From Variovorax paradoxus (lineage in GTDB: Bacteria; Pseudomonadota; Gammaproteobacteria; Burkholderiales; Burkholderiaceae_C), in the NCBI RefSeq assembly GCF_030815855.1, contig NZ_JAUSXG010000001.1, positions 992,001 through 1,056,000 on the forward strand: a DNA stretch of 64,000 bases. The letters run 5' to 3'. Made by a program: the position numbers and the translations under genes. Every line of letters starts with the position of its first letter. Position 1 is the stretch's first letter. The notes below the pieces were generated by a model that ran no database searches, was not told where the DNA came from, and was given only the letters and a program-made list of their open reading frames with translations. Shown piece after piece: positions 26,873 to 35,469 of the stretch.

Positions 26873-27556
26873 CTATCTGGCGGTGTCCAGCCAGTGCGTG
26901 ACGCGGCCACCATGCATCACGCCGATACGGTCGGCCATGGCATGGGCTTCGGCCTCGTTGTGGGTGACCAGAATGGCGGTCTGCCCGGCGCGCTTGAGAA
27001 TGCCGCGCACCTCCGCGGTCAGGCGTTCGCGCGTGCCGCCGTCGAGGTTCGAAAAAGGCTCGTCGAGCAGCAACAGCGCGGGTGAAGGCGCCAGCGCGCG
27101 GGCGAGCGCAATGCGCTGCTGCTGGCCGCCCGACAGTTCGTGCGGAAAGCGTTCGCCGGCGTCGGCCAAACCGACGAGCGCCAGCATTTCGGCCACGCGC
27201 GACTGTTGCTGCGCACGGCTCGAGCGGCGCAGGCCGAAGGCGACGTTCCGGCTCGCCGACAGATGGGGAAACAGCGCGTACTCCTGGAACATCATGCCCA
27301 CGCGCCGCTGCTCGGGCGGCAGGTGCGCCTGGGCCGAGGACAGCAGCATGTCGCCGAGCCGGATCGTGCCGGCGCGCACGGGCTCGAAGCCCGCAATCGC
27401 GCGCAGCACGGTGGTCTTGCCGCAGCCCGACGGGCCGAACAGGCAGGCGATTTCGCCGGCGGGCAGGGACAGCGAGAAATCGTTGACCACGGTGTGCAGG
27501 CCGCGCGGCGTTTCGTAGGCGAGCTGGATCGACTCGAGGGAAAGGGGGGAGCTCAT
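26873..27556 (-). CDS. fbpC: Iron(III) ABC transporter ATP-binding protein (FbpC-like)
   Basis: This is the cytoplasmic ATPase of the importer. At 227 residues it is a bare nucleotide-binding domain: Walker A GPSGCGKTT (about 41-49), signature LSGGQQQRIALARAL, Walker B ALLLLDEPFSNLD and the switch His in LVTHNEAEA. The C-terminal regulatory domain of longer FbpC proteins is missing. Its ATG overlaps the stop of the permease gene (ATGA), and the three genes run fbpA-fbpB-fbpC under one Fur box. Confidence 0.92.
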   Translation of the reverse strand: MSSPLSLESIQLAYETPRGLHTVVNDFSLSLPAGEIACLFGPSGCGKTTVLRAIAGFEPVRAGTIRLGDMLLSSAQAHLPPEQRRVGMMFQEYALFPHLSASRNVAFGLRRSSRAQQQSRVAEMLALVGLADAGERFPHELSGGQQQRIALARALAPSPALLLLDEPFSNLDGGTRERLTAEVRGILKRAGQTAILVTHNEAEAHAMADRIGVMHGGRVTHWLDTAR

Positions 27557-29232
27557 GTTTGATGCGAACCGGGGAGGGCCGATGGCGTGCCCAATTGATT
27601 GCGTGCCAGCAGCACCACCGGCAGCAGGCCGGCCGCGACGATGGCGAGCGCGGCGATCGCGCCTTCTTCGTAGGTGCCGCGAGCGGCCTCGGCGTAGAGC
27701 CAGGTGGCCAGGGTGTCGAAATTGGCGGGGCGCAGCAGCAGCGTGGCGGGCAGCTCTTTCATGGCATCGACAAAAACCAGCAGCGCGCCCGTGGCAATCG
27801 CAGGCTGCAGAAGCGGCAGGTGCACCCGGCGCAATGTGCCGCCGGTAGTCTCGCCCAGTAGCCGCGAGGCCTGTTCGATGGCGGGCGGAATGCGCGCGAG
27901 TCCGGCCTCGATGCCGCCCACCGGCATGGCGAGGAAACGGATTGCGCAGGCTGTTACCAGCACGACGCCCGCGCCCATGAGCGGCAAGCCTCGCAGGCCG
28001 AGCACGTTGGCCAGCGCAGCGTCGAACGCCAGTGCGGGCGTGAGCAAGCCGATGGCGAGCACCGTGCCCGGCACCGCATAGCCCAGCGTGGCCACGCGTG
28101 CTTGCCAACGCGCGCGGTTGGGACGCGAGCCCTGGCTGCGAGCCGCCCATGCGACCACCAATCCCGCGGCAACCGCCACCACGGTCACGCCCGCGGCCAG
28201 CGCCAGCGTGTTGCCGAGACTTGCGAGCAGGCCTTGCGATACGCCGCCGCCCTGGCGCAGCCGCTTGGCGCTTTCCCAGACGAGGTAAAGGGCAGGCGCC
28301 ACGAACCCGATCACCACCGGCAATGCAGCAGCGGCGGTGGCGAGCCAGGCCGCGCTGCCGTGCAGGCGCCGCGGCTGCATGGGGCGCATGCGCTGGGCCG
28401 AGCCGAAGCGCTGGTGCTGGCGGCCGTTGCGTTCGAGCCAGACCAGGGCTACCACCACGAAGAGCATGGCGCAAGCGATCTGCGCCGCGCCGGCCAGGTC
28501 GGAACGCGTGATCCACGTGGTGTAGACCGCCACCGTGAGCGTGTTCACGCCCAGGAATTCGGAGGCGCCGATGTCATTGAGCGTTTCGAGCAGCGCGAGG
28601 CTCAGGCCCACGGCGAGCGCCGGGCGCGCCAGCGGCAGCGCCACGCGAAAGAACGCACCGCGCCGGCTTTCGCCCAGCGTGCGGGCGGCCTCCAGCAAGT
28701 GGGCCGGCTGCGTCATGAACATGGCGCGCGCGGTCATGTAGACATAGGGGTAGAGCACGAAGCCCAGCACGAAAATCGCACCGGGCATCGAGCGCAGGTC
28801 GGGCAGGCGGAACTGGCGCGGGCTGTCGAAGCCCAACGCCCAGCGGATCGCGCCTTGCACCGGCCCGATCGGGTGCAGCAAATCCAGGTAGGCAAAGGCG
28901 ACAATGTAGGTCGGCATCGCGAGCGGCAGCAGCAGCGCCCAGTGCAGCACGCGCCGCCCCGGAAAGTCGCAGGCCGTGACCAGCCAGGCGCAGCCGGTGC
29001 CGATCACCAGCACCAGCACGCCGACACCTGCGAGCAGCACGGCCGTGTTGAGCGCCGCCTGCGGCAGCACATGCGCGAACAGCGGCCCCCAGTGCCCGAC
29101 ACCGGAGCCGAACGCGAGCCATGCGAGCGTCAGCACCGGCGCAAGCACGCCGACGGCGATGGCGAACGACACGCTACGCCAGAGCGGGCCTGCAGCGTGC
29201 AGGCCCTGCAGTTGGCGCCGCGCGATCAGCAT
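27553..29232 (-). CDS. fbpB: Iron(III) ABC transporter permease (FbpB-like, fused two-domain)
   Basis: This inner-membrane permease is a fusion of two homologous halves, each with about six helices and a cytoplasmic EAA-type loop: EAARTLGESRRGAFFRVALP in the first half and EQASRLLGETTGGTLRRVHLP (the first 20 residues or so) in the second. At 559 residues it is typical of FbpB/SfuB. It starts 34 bases after the stop of the binding-protein gene and overlaps fbpC by 4 bases. Confidence 0.93.
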   Translation of the reverse strand: MLIARRQLQGLHAAGPLWRSVSFAIAVGVLAPVLTLAWLAFGSGVGHWGPLFAHVLPQAALNTAVLLAGVGVLVLVIGTGCAWLVTACDFPGRRVLHWALLLPLAMPTYIVAFAYLDLLHPIGPVQGAIRWALGFDSPRQFRLPDLRSMPGAIFVLGFVLYPYVYMTARAMFMTQPAHLLEAARTLGESRRGAFFRVALPLARPALAVGLSLALLETLNDIGASEFLGVNTLTVAVYTTWITRSDLAGAAQIACAMLFVVVALVWLERNGRQHQRFGSAQRMRPMQPRRLHGSAAWLATAAAALPVVIGFVAPALYLVWESAKRLRQGGGVSQGLLASLGNTLALAAGVTVVAVAAGLVVAWAARSQGSRPNRARWQARVATLGYAVPGTVLAIGLLTPALAFDAALANVLGLRGLPLMGAGVVLVTACAIRFLAMPVGGIEAGLARIPPAIEQASRLLGETTGGTLRRVHLPLLQPAIATGALLVFVDAMKELPATLLLRPANFDTLATWLYAEAARGTYEEGAIAALAIVAAGLLPVVLLARNQLGTPSALPGSHQT

Positions 29233-29266
29233 TCAGGCACCGCCAAGGCGTGCCCGGCCATGTCGA

Positions 29267-30328
29267 TCACTGGTCGAAGCCGACCTTGTCGACAAGCGCA
29301 CTGGCTTGCTTGCGGTACTTGGCAATCTCGGTGAGCGGCAGCGGGTCGACCTTCAGCTCGCCGATGGTCTCGCCGATGATCGGATCGAGCGCCACGCCCT
29401 TGCGCACGGGGTATTCGTAGTTGGTCTGGGCATACAGCGCCTGCGCCGGCTCCGACACCAGGAACTCGAGCAGCTTGACCGCATTGGCGCGCTGCGGCGC
29501 GTTCTTTGCCACCGCCGCGCCGCTGATGTTGACGTGCGTGCCGCCGCTCTTCGCGTTGGCGAAAGTCGGGCGAACCACCTTGATGGCATCGCCCCACTTG
29601 CGCGCGTCGGTACCGGCCGAAGCGCTCTTCATCTGGCCGACGTAGTACGAGTTGGCCAAGCCGATGTCGCAGATGCCGCCGAGGATGTCGCGCGCCACGT
29701 CGCGGTCGCCGCCCGTGGCCTTGCGGGCCAGATTGGCCTTGACGCCGCGCAGCCATTGTTCGGTCTTGGCCTCGCCGTCATGCGCGATCATCGAGGCGAC
29801 GAGTGCCGTGTTGTAGGGGTGCTGGCCCGCGCGGATGCAAACCTTGCCCTTCCACTTCGGGTTGGCCAGGTCCTCATAGCGGAAGCTGGTGAGCGGCTGA
29901 TTCTTGTCGGCGTAGAGCACGCGCGCACGCAGCGAGAGCGCGAACCACTGCCCGTCGGCGCCGCGCAGGTTGGCGGGGATGGCCGATTCGAGTGCGGCCG
30001 ATTTCACCGGCTGCGTCGCGCCGCCGTCCACCAGGTCCATCAGGTTGCCGATGTCCACCGTCATCAGCACGTCGGCCGGCGAGCGCACGCCTTCGGCCTT
30101 GACGCGCTCCAGCAGGCCGTCCTTCACGAACACCGTGTTGACCTTGATGTTGCTCTGCGTGCTGAAGGCCGTGATCAACGGTTGAATCAACGCGGCTTCA
30201 CGCGTCGTATAGAGCGTGAGTTCGTCGTTGGCGGCGTAAGCAGGCAGGGCGGCAGCGGCCAGCCAGGCGGCGGAGACGCCGAGCAATGCGCGGGCGGCGC
30301 GGCCTTGAACGCCGAGGCGGTCGGTCAT
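29267..30328 (-). CDS. fbpA: Iron(III) ABC transporter periplasmic binding protein (FbpA-like)
   Basis: This periplasmic ferric-ion binding protein is 353 residues with a signal peptide ending ALPAYAA (about residue 32). The mature part opens ELTLYTTREAALIQPLI, and the paired tyrosines of NSYYVGQMKSA match the iron-binding Tyr pair of FbpA-type proteins. ATG 30328 is preceded by GGAGG at good spacing. A Fur box 57-75 bases upstream fits iron repression. Genes for the permease and ATPase follow on the same strand. Confidence 0.94.
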   Translation of the reverse strand: MTDRLGVQGRAARALLGVSAAWLAAAALPAYAANDELTLYTTREAALIQPLITAFSTQSNIKVNTVFVKDGLLERVKAEGVRSPADVLMTVDIGNLMDLVDGGATQPVKSAALESAIPANLRGADGQWFALSLRARVLYADKNQPLTSFRYEDLANPKWKGKVCIRAGQHPYNTALVASMIAHDGEAKTEQWLRGVKANLARKATGGDRDVARDILGGICDIGLANSYYVGQMKSASAGTDARKWGDAIKVVRPTFANAKSGGTHVNISGAAVAKNAPQRANAVKLLEFLVSEPAQALYAQTNYEYPVRKGVALDPIIGETIGELKVDPLPLTEIAKYRKQASALVDKVGFDQ

Positions 30329-30384
30329 GAAGGATCCTCCAGGTGCAGAGACGTGTTGTGGGATTTCATCGCAACCGTGATGGT

Positions 30385-30403
30385 GACGATGAGAATCATT
30401 ATC
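30385..30403. promoter_or_regulatory. Fur box upstream of fbpABC
   Basis: The 19-mer GACGATGAGAATCATTATC matches the classical Fur consensus GATAATGATAATCATTATC at 16 of 19 positions. It lies 57 bases upstream of the fbpA start in a 134-base gap, placing it over or next to the operon promoter. Iron-bound Fur should repress the importer from here. Confidence 0.85.
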
Positions 30404-30462
30404 ACTGCCCTTGGGGCGGCTTTTATATCCTTGCACTTACGCGGCGAAGGACTATCGAAGCC

Positions 30463-31155
30463 CTAATCCACCCATCGGCAAACCTGATCCGGCACGGCGC
30501 GCGACGTGCGGAACCGATTGGCCGGGTGCGATGGATCCTCGTAGCCGAAAGAAATGCCGCAGACGATCTGGCGGTCGTCCGGAATCTCGAACCAGCGGTG
30601 CAGGAACCTCGAGCGCGACGCAACGGCGGCCTGCGCGATGCTGGCCACGCCCAGGCTGCGCGCCGCCAGCATGAAGTTGCTGACATAGGCGCCGCAATCC
30701 AGTGCGCCGTAGGTGCCGAGCAGCGCCTCGGTGGTGATGAGGGCCACATGCGGCGCCCCGAAGAACTTGAAGTTTTCCCGCGCCTGCCGTTCCGATGCCT
30801 CGCGGTCGCCGCGTGCAATGCCGACACTCTCGTAGAGCTGAAAGCCGCATTCCCGGCGGCGCTCGCGGTACACGCCGCGGTATTCCGCGGGTGGCGCAAT
30901 GTCGAACGCAGCGTCGGCTACGGCTTCCTCCGTGTCGAAGGCCTGGCGCAGCCGCCCGGTGGCGGCGGCACTGGCGACGATCACCTGCCACGGCTGCGAG
31001 TTGCACCACGAGGCGGTGCGCTGTGCCAGCTCCAGGATGGCGTCGATGGTCTGGCGTGCGACGGGCTCTGCCAGGTAGGCCCGGCAGCTGTACCGCTCGG
31101 CAAGAAGAGTCTTGAAAGCCGGTGCGAGCGAAGGGTCGAGGGGCGTGGAAGGCAT
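30463..31155 (-). CDS. Nitroreductase family protein
   Basis: This is a 230-residue FMN-dependent NAD(P)H oxidoreductase of the nitroreductase fold. The FMN-binding N-terminal block is ERYSCRAYLAEPV (about 19-31), followed by AQRTASWCNSQPWQVIVAS and the central GALDCGAYVSNFMLAARSLG. The C-terminal GISFGYEDPSHPANRFRTSR is also typical. The physiological substrate is unknown; related enzymes reduce nitroaromatics, quinones or enones. ATG 31155 was chosen; it lies 17 bases after the stop of the thioesterase gene, so the two are probably co-transcribed. Confidence 0.9.
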   Translation of the reverse strand: MPSTPLDPSLAPAFKTLLAERYSCRAYLAEPVARQTIDAILELAQRTASWCNSQPWQVIVASAAATGRLRQAFDTEEAVADAAFDIAPPAEYRGVYRERRRECGFQLYESVGIARGDREASERQARENFKFFGAPHVALITTEALLGTYGALDCGAYVSNFMLAARSLGVASIAQAAVASRSRFLHRWFEIPDDRQIVCGISFGYEDPSHPANRFRTSRAVPDQVCRWVD

Positions 31156-31172
31156 GGCTACGGCTCCACTGC

Positions 31173-31718
31173 TCAACGCGCCGAAGGAACCTCGAACACC
31201 AGGCAGGTCGTCGTGGCGTGCGCGTACAGCGTGCCGTCGGGCCCGAAGAGCCGCGCCTCGGCCGTGGCGAGCTGCCGGCCGCAATGGATCACCTTGCCCT
31301 CTGCGCGGACCCGCTGCACCTTGGGCGTGAGCCCCTTCACGTAGTTCACGCTGAGTTCGGCGGTCGTGTAGGCGCGGCCGGCCGGCATCATCGTGTGGAC
31401 CGAGCAACCCAGTGCCGAATCGAGCAGCGTGGCAACCCAGCCGCCATGGATCGTGCCGAGCGGGTTCAGGTGCCGCGGCAGCGGTGTGCCCTGGAACACG
31501 GCCACGCCGGGGCTCACCGACAGAAGCGTGAAGTCGAGCGTCTTGGCGATCGCCGCATAGGGAATTTCAGCGTTCAGCATCGCCAGCATCATTTCGAGCC
31601 CGGTCTTGCCTGCGATCTGTTCGGGGCGGGCGAGTCCCGGGCCGGGGCCGGCTTCAAGACGCTCGACCACCTGGCGTTCTTCGGCGATCCAGGCGTCGAT
31701 GGCAGAGGGGGCGGTCAT
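31173..31718 (-). CDS. PaaI/4HBT-family hotdog-fold thioesterase
   Basis: This is a 181-residue acyl-CoA thioesterase of the PaaI group. The hotdog-fold active-site region is HLNPLGTIHGGWVATLLDSALGC (cited as LGTIHGGWVATLLDSALG), with VNYVKGLTPKV in the second half. The acyl-CoA substrate is unknown, probably aromatic or short chain. It is the first gene of a leader pair with the nitroreductase and is divergent from the marR gene across a 51-base gap holding two palindromes, so the MarR protein probably controls it. Confidence 0.9.
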   Translation of the reverse strand: MTAPSAIDAWIAEERQVVERLEAGPGPGLARPEQIAGKTGLEMMLAMLNAEIPYAAIAKTLDFTLLSVSPGVAVFQGTPLPRHLNPLGTIHGGWVATLLDSALGCSVHTMMPAGRAYTTAELSVNYVKGLTPKVQRVRAEGKVIHCGRQLATAEARLFGPDGTLYAHATTTCLVFEVPSAR

Positions 31719-31735
31719 GGAATAACTCCAGATAG

Positions 31736-31765
31736 TTGTAGGTACAATTATTGTAGCTACAATAA
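31736..31765. promoter_or_regulatory. MarR-type double operator
   Basis: Two palindromes lie in the 51-base gap between the thioesterase and marR starts. The right one, TTATTGTAGCTACAATAA (31748-31765), is a perfect 18-bp palindrome. The left one, TTGTAGGTACAA (31736-31747), matches the inner 12 bases of the first with one change and is 15 bases away centre to centre. The position and the symmetric form strongly suggest autoregulation and control of both divergent units. Confidence 0.8.
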
Positions 31766-31769
31766 AAAC

Positions 31770-32267
31770 ATGAACACCGCTCTGAAGCCTGCTCAGCTGA
31801 AGCCCCAAGGATGTACCAATTTCCGCCTGCGCCGGCTCTCTAGGCTGGCGTCGCGTTTCTATGACGCGCACGTTGCGCCCAGCGGGCTCAAGACCACGCA
31901 GTATTCACTGCTCTCGCACGTGCTGCATTTCGGCCCGCTGCGCCCGGTCGACCTCGCGCGCGAGATGAACGTCGACGCCTCCACGCTCACGCGCAATCTC
32001 AAGCCGCTGCTGGCGGCGGGCTTCCTGGTGCAGACCGAGGGGCCCGATGCGCGCAGCCGCATGCTGGCGATCACCGACGCGGGCCGCGACAAGCGGGCCG
32101 AGGCGCAGCGCCTGTGGCACGGCGCGCAGCTGGCGCTCAACGACATTCTCGGCACGGAGCGCGTGCTGGCGCTGCATGCCCTTCTCGACGAAAGCCTGGA
32201 ATTGCTGCAGCGCGCAGGGCTGGGCGATGGACAACCGGAAGACCAAACAGGAGCCCTCGATGAATGA
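31770..32267 (+). CDS. MarR family transcriptional regulator
   Basis: This is a 165-residue winged-helix repressor. The recognition region is PVDLAREMNVDASTLTRNLK (about residues 59-78), followed by the wing EGPDARSRMLAITDAGRDK. The C-terminal helices form the dimer interface. Such proteins usually respond to phenolic or other small aromatic ligands. It is divergent from the thioesterase-nitroreductase pair and overlaps the MFS gene by 8 bases, so it probably represses both sides through the palindromes before it. Confidence 0.92.
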   Translation: MNTALKPAQLKPQGCTNFRLRRLSRLASRFYDAHVAPSGLKTTQYSLLSHVLHFGPLRPVDLAREMNVDASTLTRNLKPLLAAGFLVQTEGPDARSRMLAITDAGRDKRAEAQRLWHGAQLALNDILGTERVLALHALLDESLELLQRAGLGDGQPEDQTGALDE

Positions 32268-33501
32268 AGAAACCTCTGTCCGGCGCCATGCGCTCTGGCT
32301 CGTGCTGCTCGCAGCCGCCGGCGCTTTCGCGCTCACGATGGGCGTGCGCCAGACGATGGGCCTGTTCCTCTCGGCGCTCAACACCTCGACTGCGCTCGGC
32401 ATCGGCAGCATCAGCCTCGCGTTCGCGTTCGGGCAGCTCTGGTGGGGGCTCACGCAGCCCTTCGCGGGTGCCGCGGCCGACCGCATCGGCGCCGGGCGCG
32501 TGGTGGTCATCGGGGTGCTGCTGGTGGCCGTCGGCACGCTGATCACGCCGCTCATGACAAGCACGGCGGGCCTGATCTTCGCCATTGGCGTGCTCGCCGC
32601 CGGCGGCGCCGGCATGGCGGGCCCTTCGGTGTTGATGGCCGCGACCACCCGCCTGGTGCCGGCGAACAAGCGTGGCCTGGCCACCGGCATGGTGAATGCC
32701 GGCGGCTCGTTCGGGCAGTTCGCGATGGCGCCGATCGCGGTCGGCCTGACGGCGGCCGTGGGCTGGGCCGGCGCCATGCAGTGGCTCGGCGTGCTGGTGC
32801 TGCTGGCGCTGCCGGCCGCGTGGGTGCTCAAGGGCAATTCGAACGCGATGGCCGCGGCCTCGGCGGCCGCATCGGGCACGAAGCCGCTGAGCGCACGCCA
32901 AGCCATCGGCCAGGCGCTCGCGACGCCCAGCTACCGCTACCTGAGCCTGGGCTTCCTGGTCTGCGGCTTCCACGTGGCCTTCCTTGCCACGCACTTGCCC
33001 GGCGTCGTCGCGGCCTGCGGGTTGCCGGCGGAAGTCGGTGGCTGGGCGCTCGCGATGATCGGGCTCTTCAACATCGTCGGCAGCCTTGCCATGGGCTGGG
33101 CCGTGGGGCGCTGGCGCATGAAGTCGCTGCTGTCGCTGGTCTATGCCACGCGCGCCATCGCCGTGCTGGTGTTCCTGCTGGCGCCGAAGACGACCGCGGT
33201 CATGCTGGTGTTCGCCGCCGTGCTGGGCGTGACCTTCCTGTCGACCGTGCCGCCGACCGCCGGCCTCGTCGCCAAGATGTTCGGGCCGGCCAACATGGCG
33301 ATGCTGTTCGGCATCGTGATGCTGGCGCACCAGGTCGGCGGCTTCCTCGGCGCGTTCCTGGGCGGCTACGTCTTCCAGGCCACGGGCAGCTACGACATCG
33401 TCTGGTACATCGACATCGCGCTCGCCGCCGGCGCCGCGCTGGTGCACCTGCCCATCCGCGAAGCGCGGCTCGTGCGTTCGACGAAGCTGGCGGCGGCATG
33501 A
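32260..33501 (+). CDS. MFS transporter
   Basis: This is a 413-residue, twelve-helix major-facilitator permease. The first half contains GVRQTMGLFLSALN and the loop DRIGAGRVVVIG between helices 2 and 3, typical of the oxalate/formate antiporter or nitrate-like MFS group. ATG 32260 has AGGAG about 7 bases upstream and overlaps the end of marR. Transport direction and substrate are unknown; it may take up or extrude the compound sensed by the MarR protein. Confidence 0.9.
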   Translation: MNEETSVRRHALWLVLLAAAGAFALTMGVRQTMGLFLSALNTSTALGIGSISLAFAFGQLWWGLTQPFAGAAADRIGAGRVVVIGVLLVAVGTLITPLMTSTAGLIFAIGVLAAGGAGMAGPSVLMAATTRLVPANKRGLATGMVNAGGSFGQFAMAPIAVGLTAAVGWAGAMQWLGVLVLLALPAAWVLKGNSNAMAAASAAASGTKPLSARQAIGQALATPSYRYLSLGFLVCGFHVAFLATHLPGVVAACGLPAEVGGWALAMIGLFNIVGSLAMGWAVGRWRMKSLLSLVYATRAIAVLVFLLAPKTTAVMLVFAAVLGVTFLSTVPPTAGLVAKMFGPANMAMLFGIVMLAHQVGGFLGAFLGGYVFQATGSYDIVWYIDIALAAGAALVHLPIREARLVRSTKLAAA

Positions 33502-33536
33502 GCACGCACCGGGCTGCACGGCACGGAGGCCGGTGA

Positions 33537-34946
33537 ATGAGCCAGGAACTCGATCCGCGCACGCGGCTGCTGCTCGAAGCGCCGATCGTGCCTACGCTGC
33601 TGCGCCTGGCGGCGCCCAACGTGCTCGTGATGCTGGCGCAGGCTTCCGTCGGGCTCATCGAAACCTACTTCGTCGGCAAGCTGGGTACCGAGGCGCTCGC
33701 AGGCATGGCCCTGGTGTTCCCCATCGTCATGCTGATGCAGATGACGTCGAGCGGCGCGATGGGCGGCGGCATTGCCTCGTCCATTGCGCGGGCCCTGGGT
33801 GCACGCCGCCGCGATGATGCCGACGCACTGGTGTGGCACGCGGTGGTCATCGCCATCGGCTTCGGCTTGCTCTTCTCGCTCGCGCTGCTGGCGGGCGGGC
33901 GCTGGCTGTACGGCATCATGGGCGGCACCGGCGCCTCGCTCGAGGCGGCGCTGACGTATTCGAACTGGGTGTTTGCGGGCGCGGTGCTGGTGTGGCTCTT
34001 CAACTCGCTGTCGGCCATCATCCGCGGCACCGGCAACATGGCGGTACCGGCGAACGTGACGGTGGCAGGCGTGGTGTTCCTCATTCCCACTTCGCCATTG
34101 CTGATCTTCGGCTGGGGGCCGCTGCCGGGCATGGGCATTGCGGGCGGCGCGATGGCGCTGCTGCTGTATTACCTGCTGGGCTCGGTGGCGCTCATCGTCT
34201 ACCTGCGCTCGCCACGCAGCCTGCTGCGCCCGACGCTCGCCGCGCTGAAGCTGCGCTGGCCGCTGTTCCGCAACATCCTGGGCATCGGGCTCGTGGGTGC
34301 GGTGTCGACCGTAGCAACCAATCTGTCGATCGGCATCGCCACGGCACTGACCGGTCATTTCGGTTCAGGCGCACTGGCAGGCTATGGCACCGCGTCGCGG
34401 CTCGAATACCTGCTGGTGCCGCTGGTGTTCGGCCTTGGCGCGCCGCTGGTTGCGATGGTCGGCACCTGCATGGGGGCCGGGCAGCGCGAACGCGCGCTGC
34501 GCGCCACATGGGCGGGTGCCGCGCTGGCGTTTGCACTGACCGAAACCATCGGGCTCGCCGCGGCCCTGTTTCCGCGGCCTTGGCTGCTGCTGTTCGGCAA
34601 TGACCCCGCCATGCTCGAAACGGGCGCCCATTACTTGCGCGTGGTGGGGCCGCTTTATGGTTTCTTCGGTGTTGGCCTGGTGCTGTACTTTGCCTCGCAA
34701 GGGGCGGGGCGCTTGCTGTGGCCCGTGCTCGGCAACATCGCGCGGCTCGCCGTCGCCGGCATCGGCGGTGGGCTGGCGTTGCGCTGGGGCGGCGGGCTGA
34801 CCGGCGTATTTGCCGCGCAAGGCGTGGCGCTCGTGGTGTACGGCATCGTCATCGCGTCGGCGATCGCAGGCGGCGCATGGTTCGGCCGTGTGGGCTGGCC
34901 ACGCTCGCCCACCAATCTGCTGCGGCGCGTGGCGGCGCAAGCCTGA
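33537..34946 (+). CDS. MATE family efflux transporter
   Basis: This is a 469-residue, twelve-helix MATE exporter, expected to extrude cationic drugs or metabolites using Na+ or H+. Family blocks include RLAAPNVLVMLAQASVGLIE and TYFVGKLGTEALAGMALVFP near the N-terminus, IIRGTGNMAVPANVTVAG in helix 4-5, and GALAGYGTASRLEYLLVPLVF at the start of the second half (cited in parts). It starts 35 bases after the MFS stop on the same strand and may belong to the marR operon. Confidence 0.92.
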   Translation: MSQELDPRTRLLLEAPIVPTLLRLAAPNVLVMLAQASVGLIETYFVGKLGTEALAGMALVFPIVMLMQMTSSGAMGGGIASSIARALGARRRDDADALVWHAVVIAIGFGLLFSLALLAGGRWLYGIMGGTGASLEAALTYSNWVFAGAVLVWLFNSLSAIIRGTGNMAVPANVTVAGVVFLIPTSPLLIFGWGPLPGMGIAGGAMALLLYYLLGSVALIVYLRSPRSLLRPTLAALKLRWPLFRNILGIGLVGAVSTVATNLSIGIATALTGHFGSGALAGYGTASRLEYLLVPLVFGLGAPLVAMVGTCMGAGQRERALRATWAGAALAFALTETIGLAAALFPRPWLLLFGNDPAMLETGAHYLRVVGPLYGFFGVGLVLYFASQGAGRLLWPVLGNIARLAVAGIGGGLALRWGGGLTGVFAAQGVALVVYGIVIASAIAGGAWFGRVGWPRSPTNLLRRVAAQA

Positions 34947-34966
34947 GGCCGGCTTTCAGCTCAGGC
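34941..34966. terminator. Possible hairpin terminator after the MATE gene
   Basis: GCCTGAG and CTCAGGC form a perfect 7-bp stem around a 12-base loop; the left arm includes the MATE stop codon. No T-run follows, so confidence is low. It separates two converging genes. Confidence 0.35.
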
Positions 34967-34984
34967 AAGGCCTATCGCGCGAAA

Positions 34985-35311
34985 TCAATAGCGGTAGGGA
35001 TTGTTGGGCCGGCGGTCATAGCGATTGGGCACGCCGTCACCATCGTAGTCCCTGCGGCCGTAGCGGCGTTCTTCCCAATGGCGATGCCGGCGGTCTTCGT
35101 AGCGATCATGGCCGCGGTGGTAGCCCGGGCCGTAGTAGTGGTGGCGCGGAGGCGGCGGCGCATAGTAGTGATGGCGCGGGGGCGGCGGCGCGGGCACGAC
35201 ATACACCTGCGCCTGGATGAAGCGGCCGCCGGTCTGGGCTTGCGCCGGAGCGCTGAGGGCGGCCAGCGAGAGCAGGGCTGCGGCGCTGATTGCGAAGATG
35301 AGCTTTTTCAT
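34985..35311 (-). CDS. Small exported Pro/His/Tyr-rich protein
   Basis: This 108-residue protein has a clear signal peptide (cleavage after SAPAQAQ, about residue 26). A duplicated nonamer PPPPRHHYY follows (residues about 43-60), then an Arg/His/Tyr-rich stretch and a C-terminal acidic motif DYDGDGVPNRYDRRPNNPYRY, whose DxDGDGVxNxxD core resembles a calcium-binding thrombospondin-type-3 loop. I recall similar DGDGVPxRxDxxPNNPYR ends in exported Burkholderiales proteins. Its function is unknown; structural, metal-binding or envelope-stress roles are possible. It is converging with the MATE gene. Confidence 0.78.
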   Translation of the reverse strand: MKKLIFAISAAALLSLAALSAPAQAQTGGRFIQAQVYVVPAPPPPRHHYYAPPPPRHHYYGPGYHRGHDRYEDRRHRHWEERRYGRRDYDGDGVPNRYDRRPNNPYRY

Positions 35312-35469
35312 GGCAACTCCAATGGAGTGGTTGGAAGCCCTATCGTCGTGGCTCCATGTGAACGCTGTGTAAGGCTGGAGCGAAATCCGATGAAGAGCTG
35401 TAAGCCGCTGCGCAGCCGTTCCGCCATCCTAGGCGCCTTGCGCCGGATCCGAAACCAGCCGAACGGACG

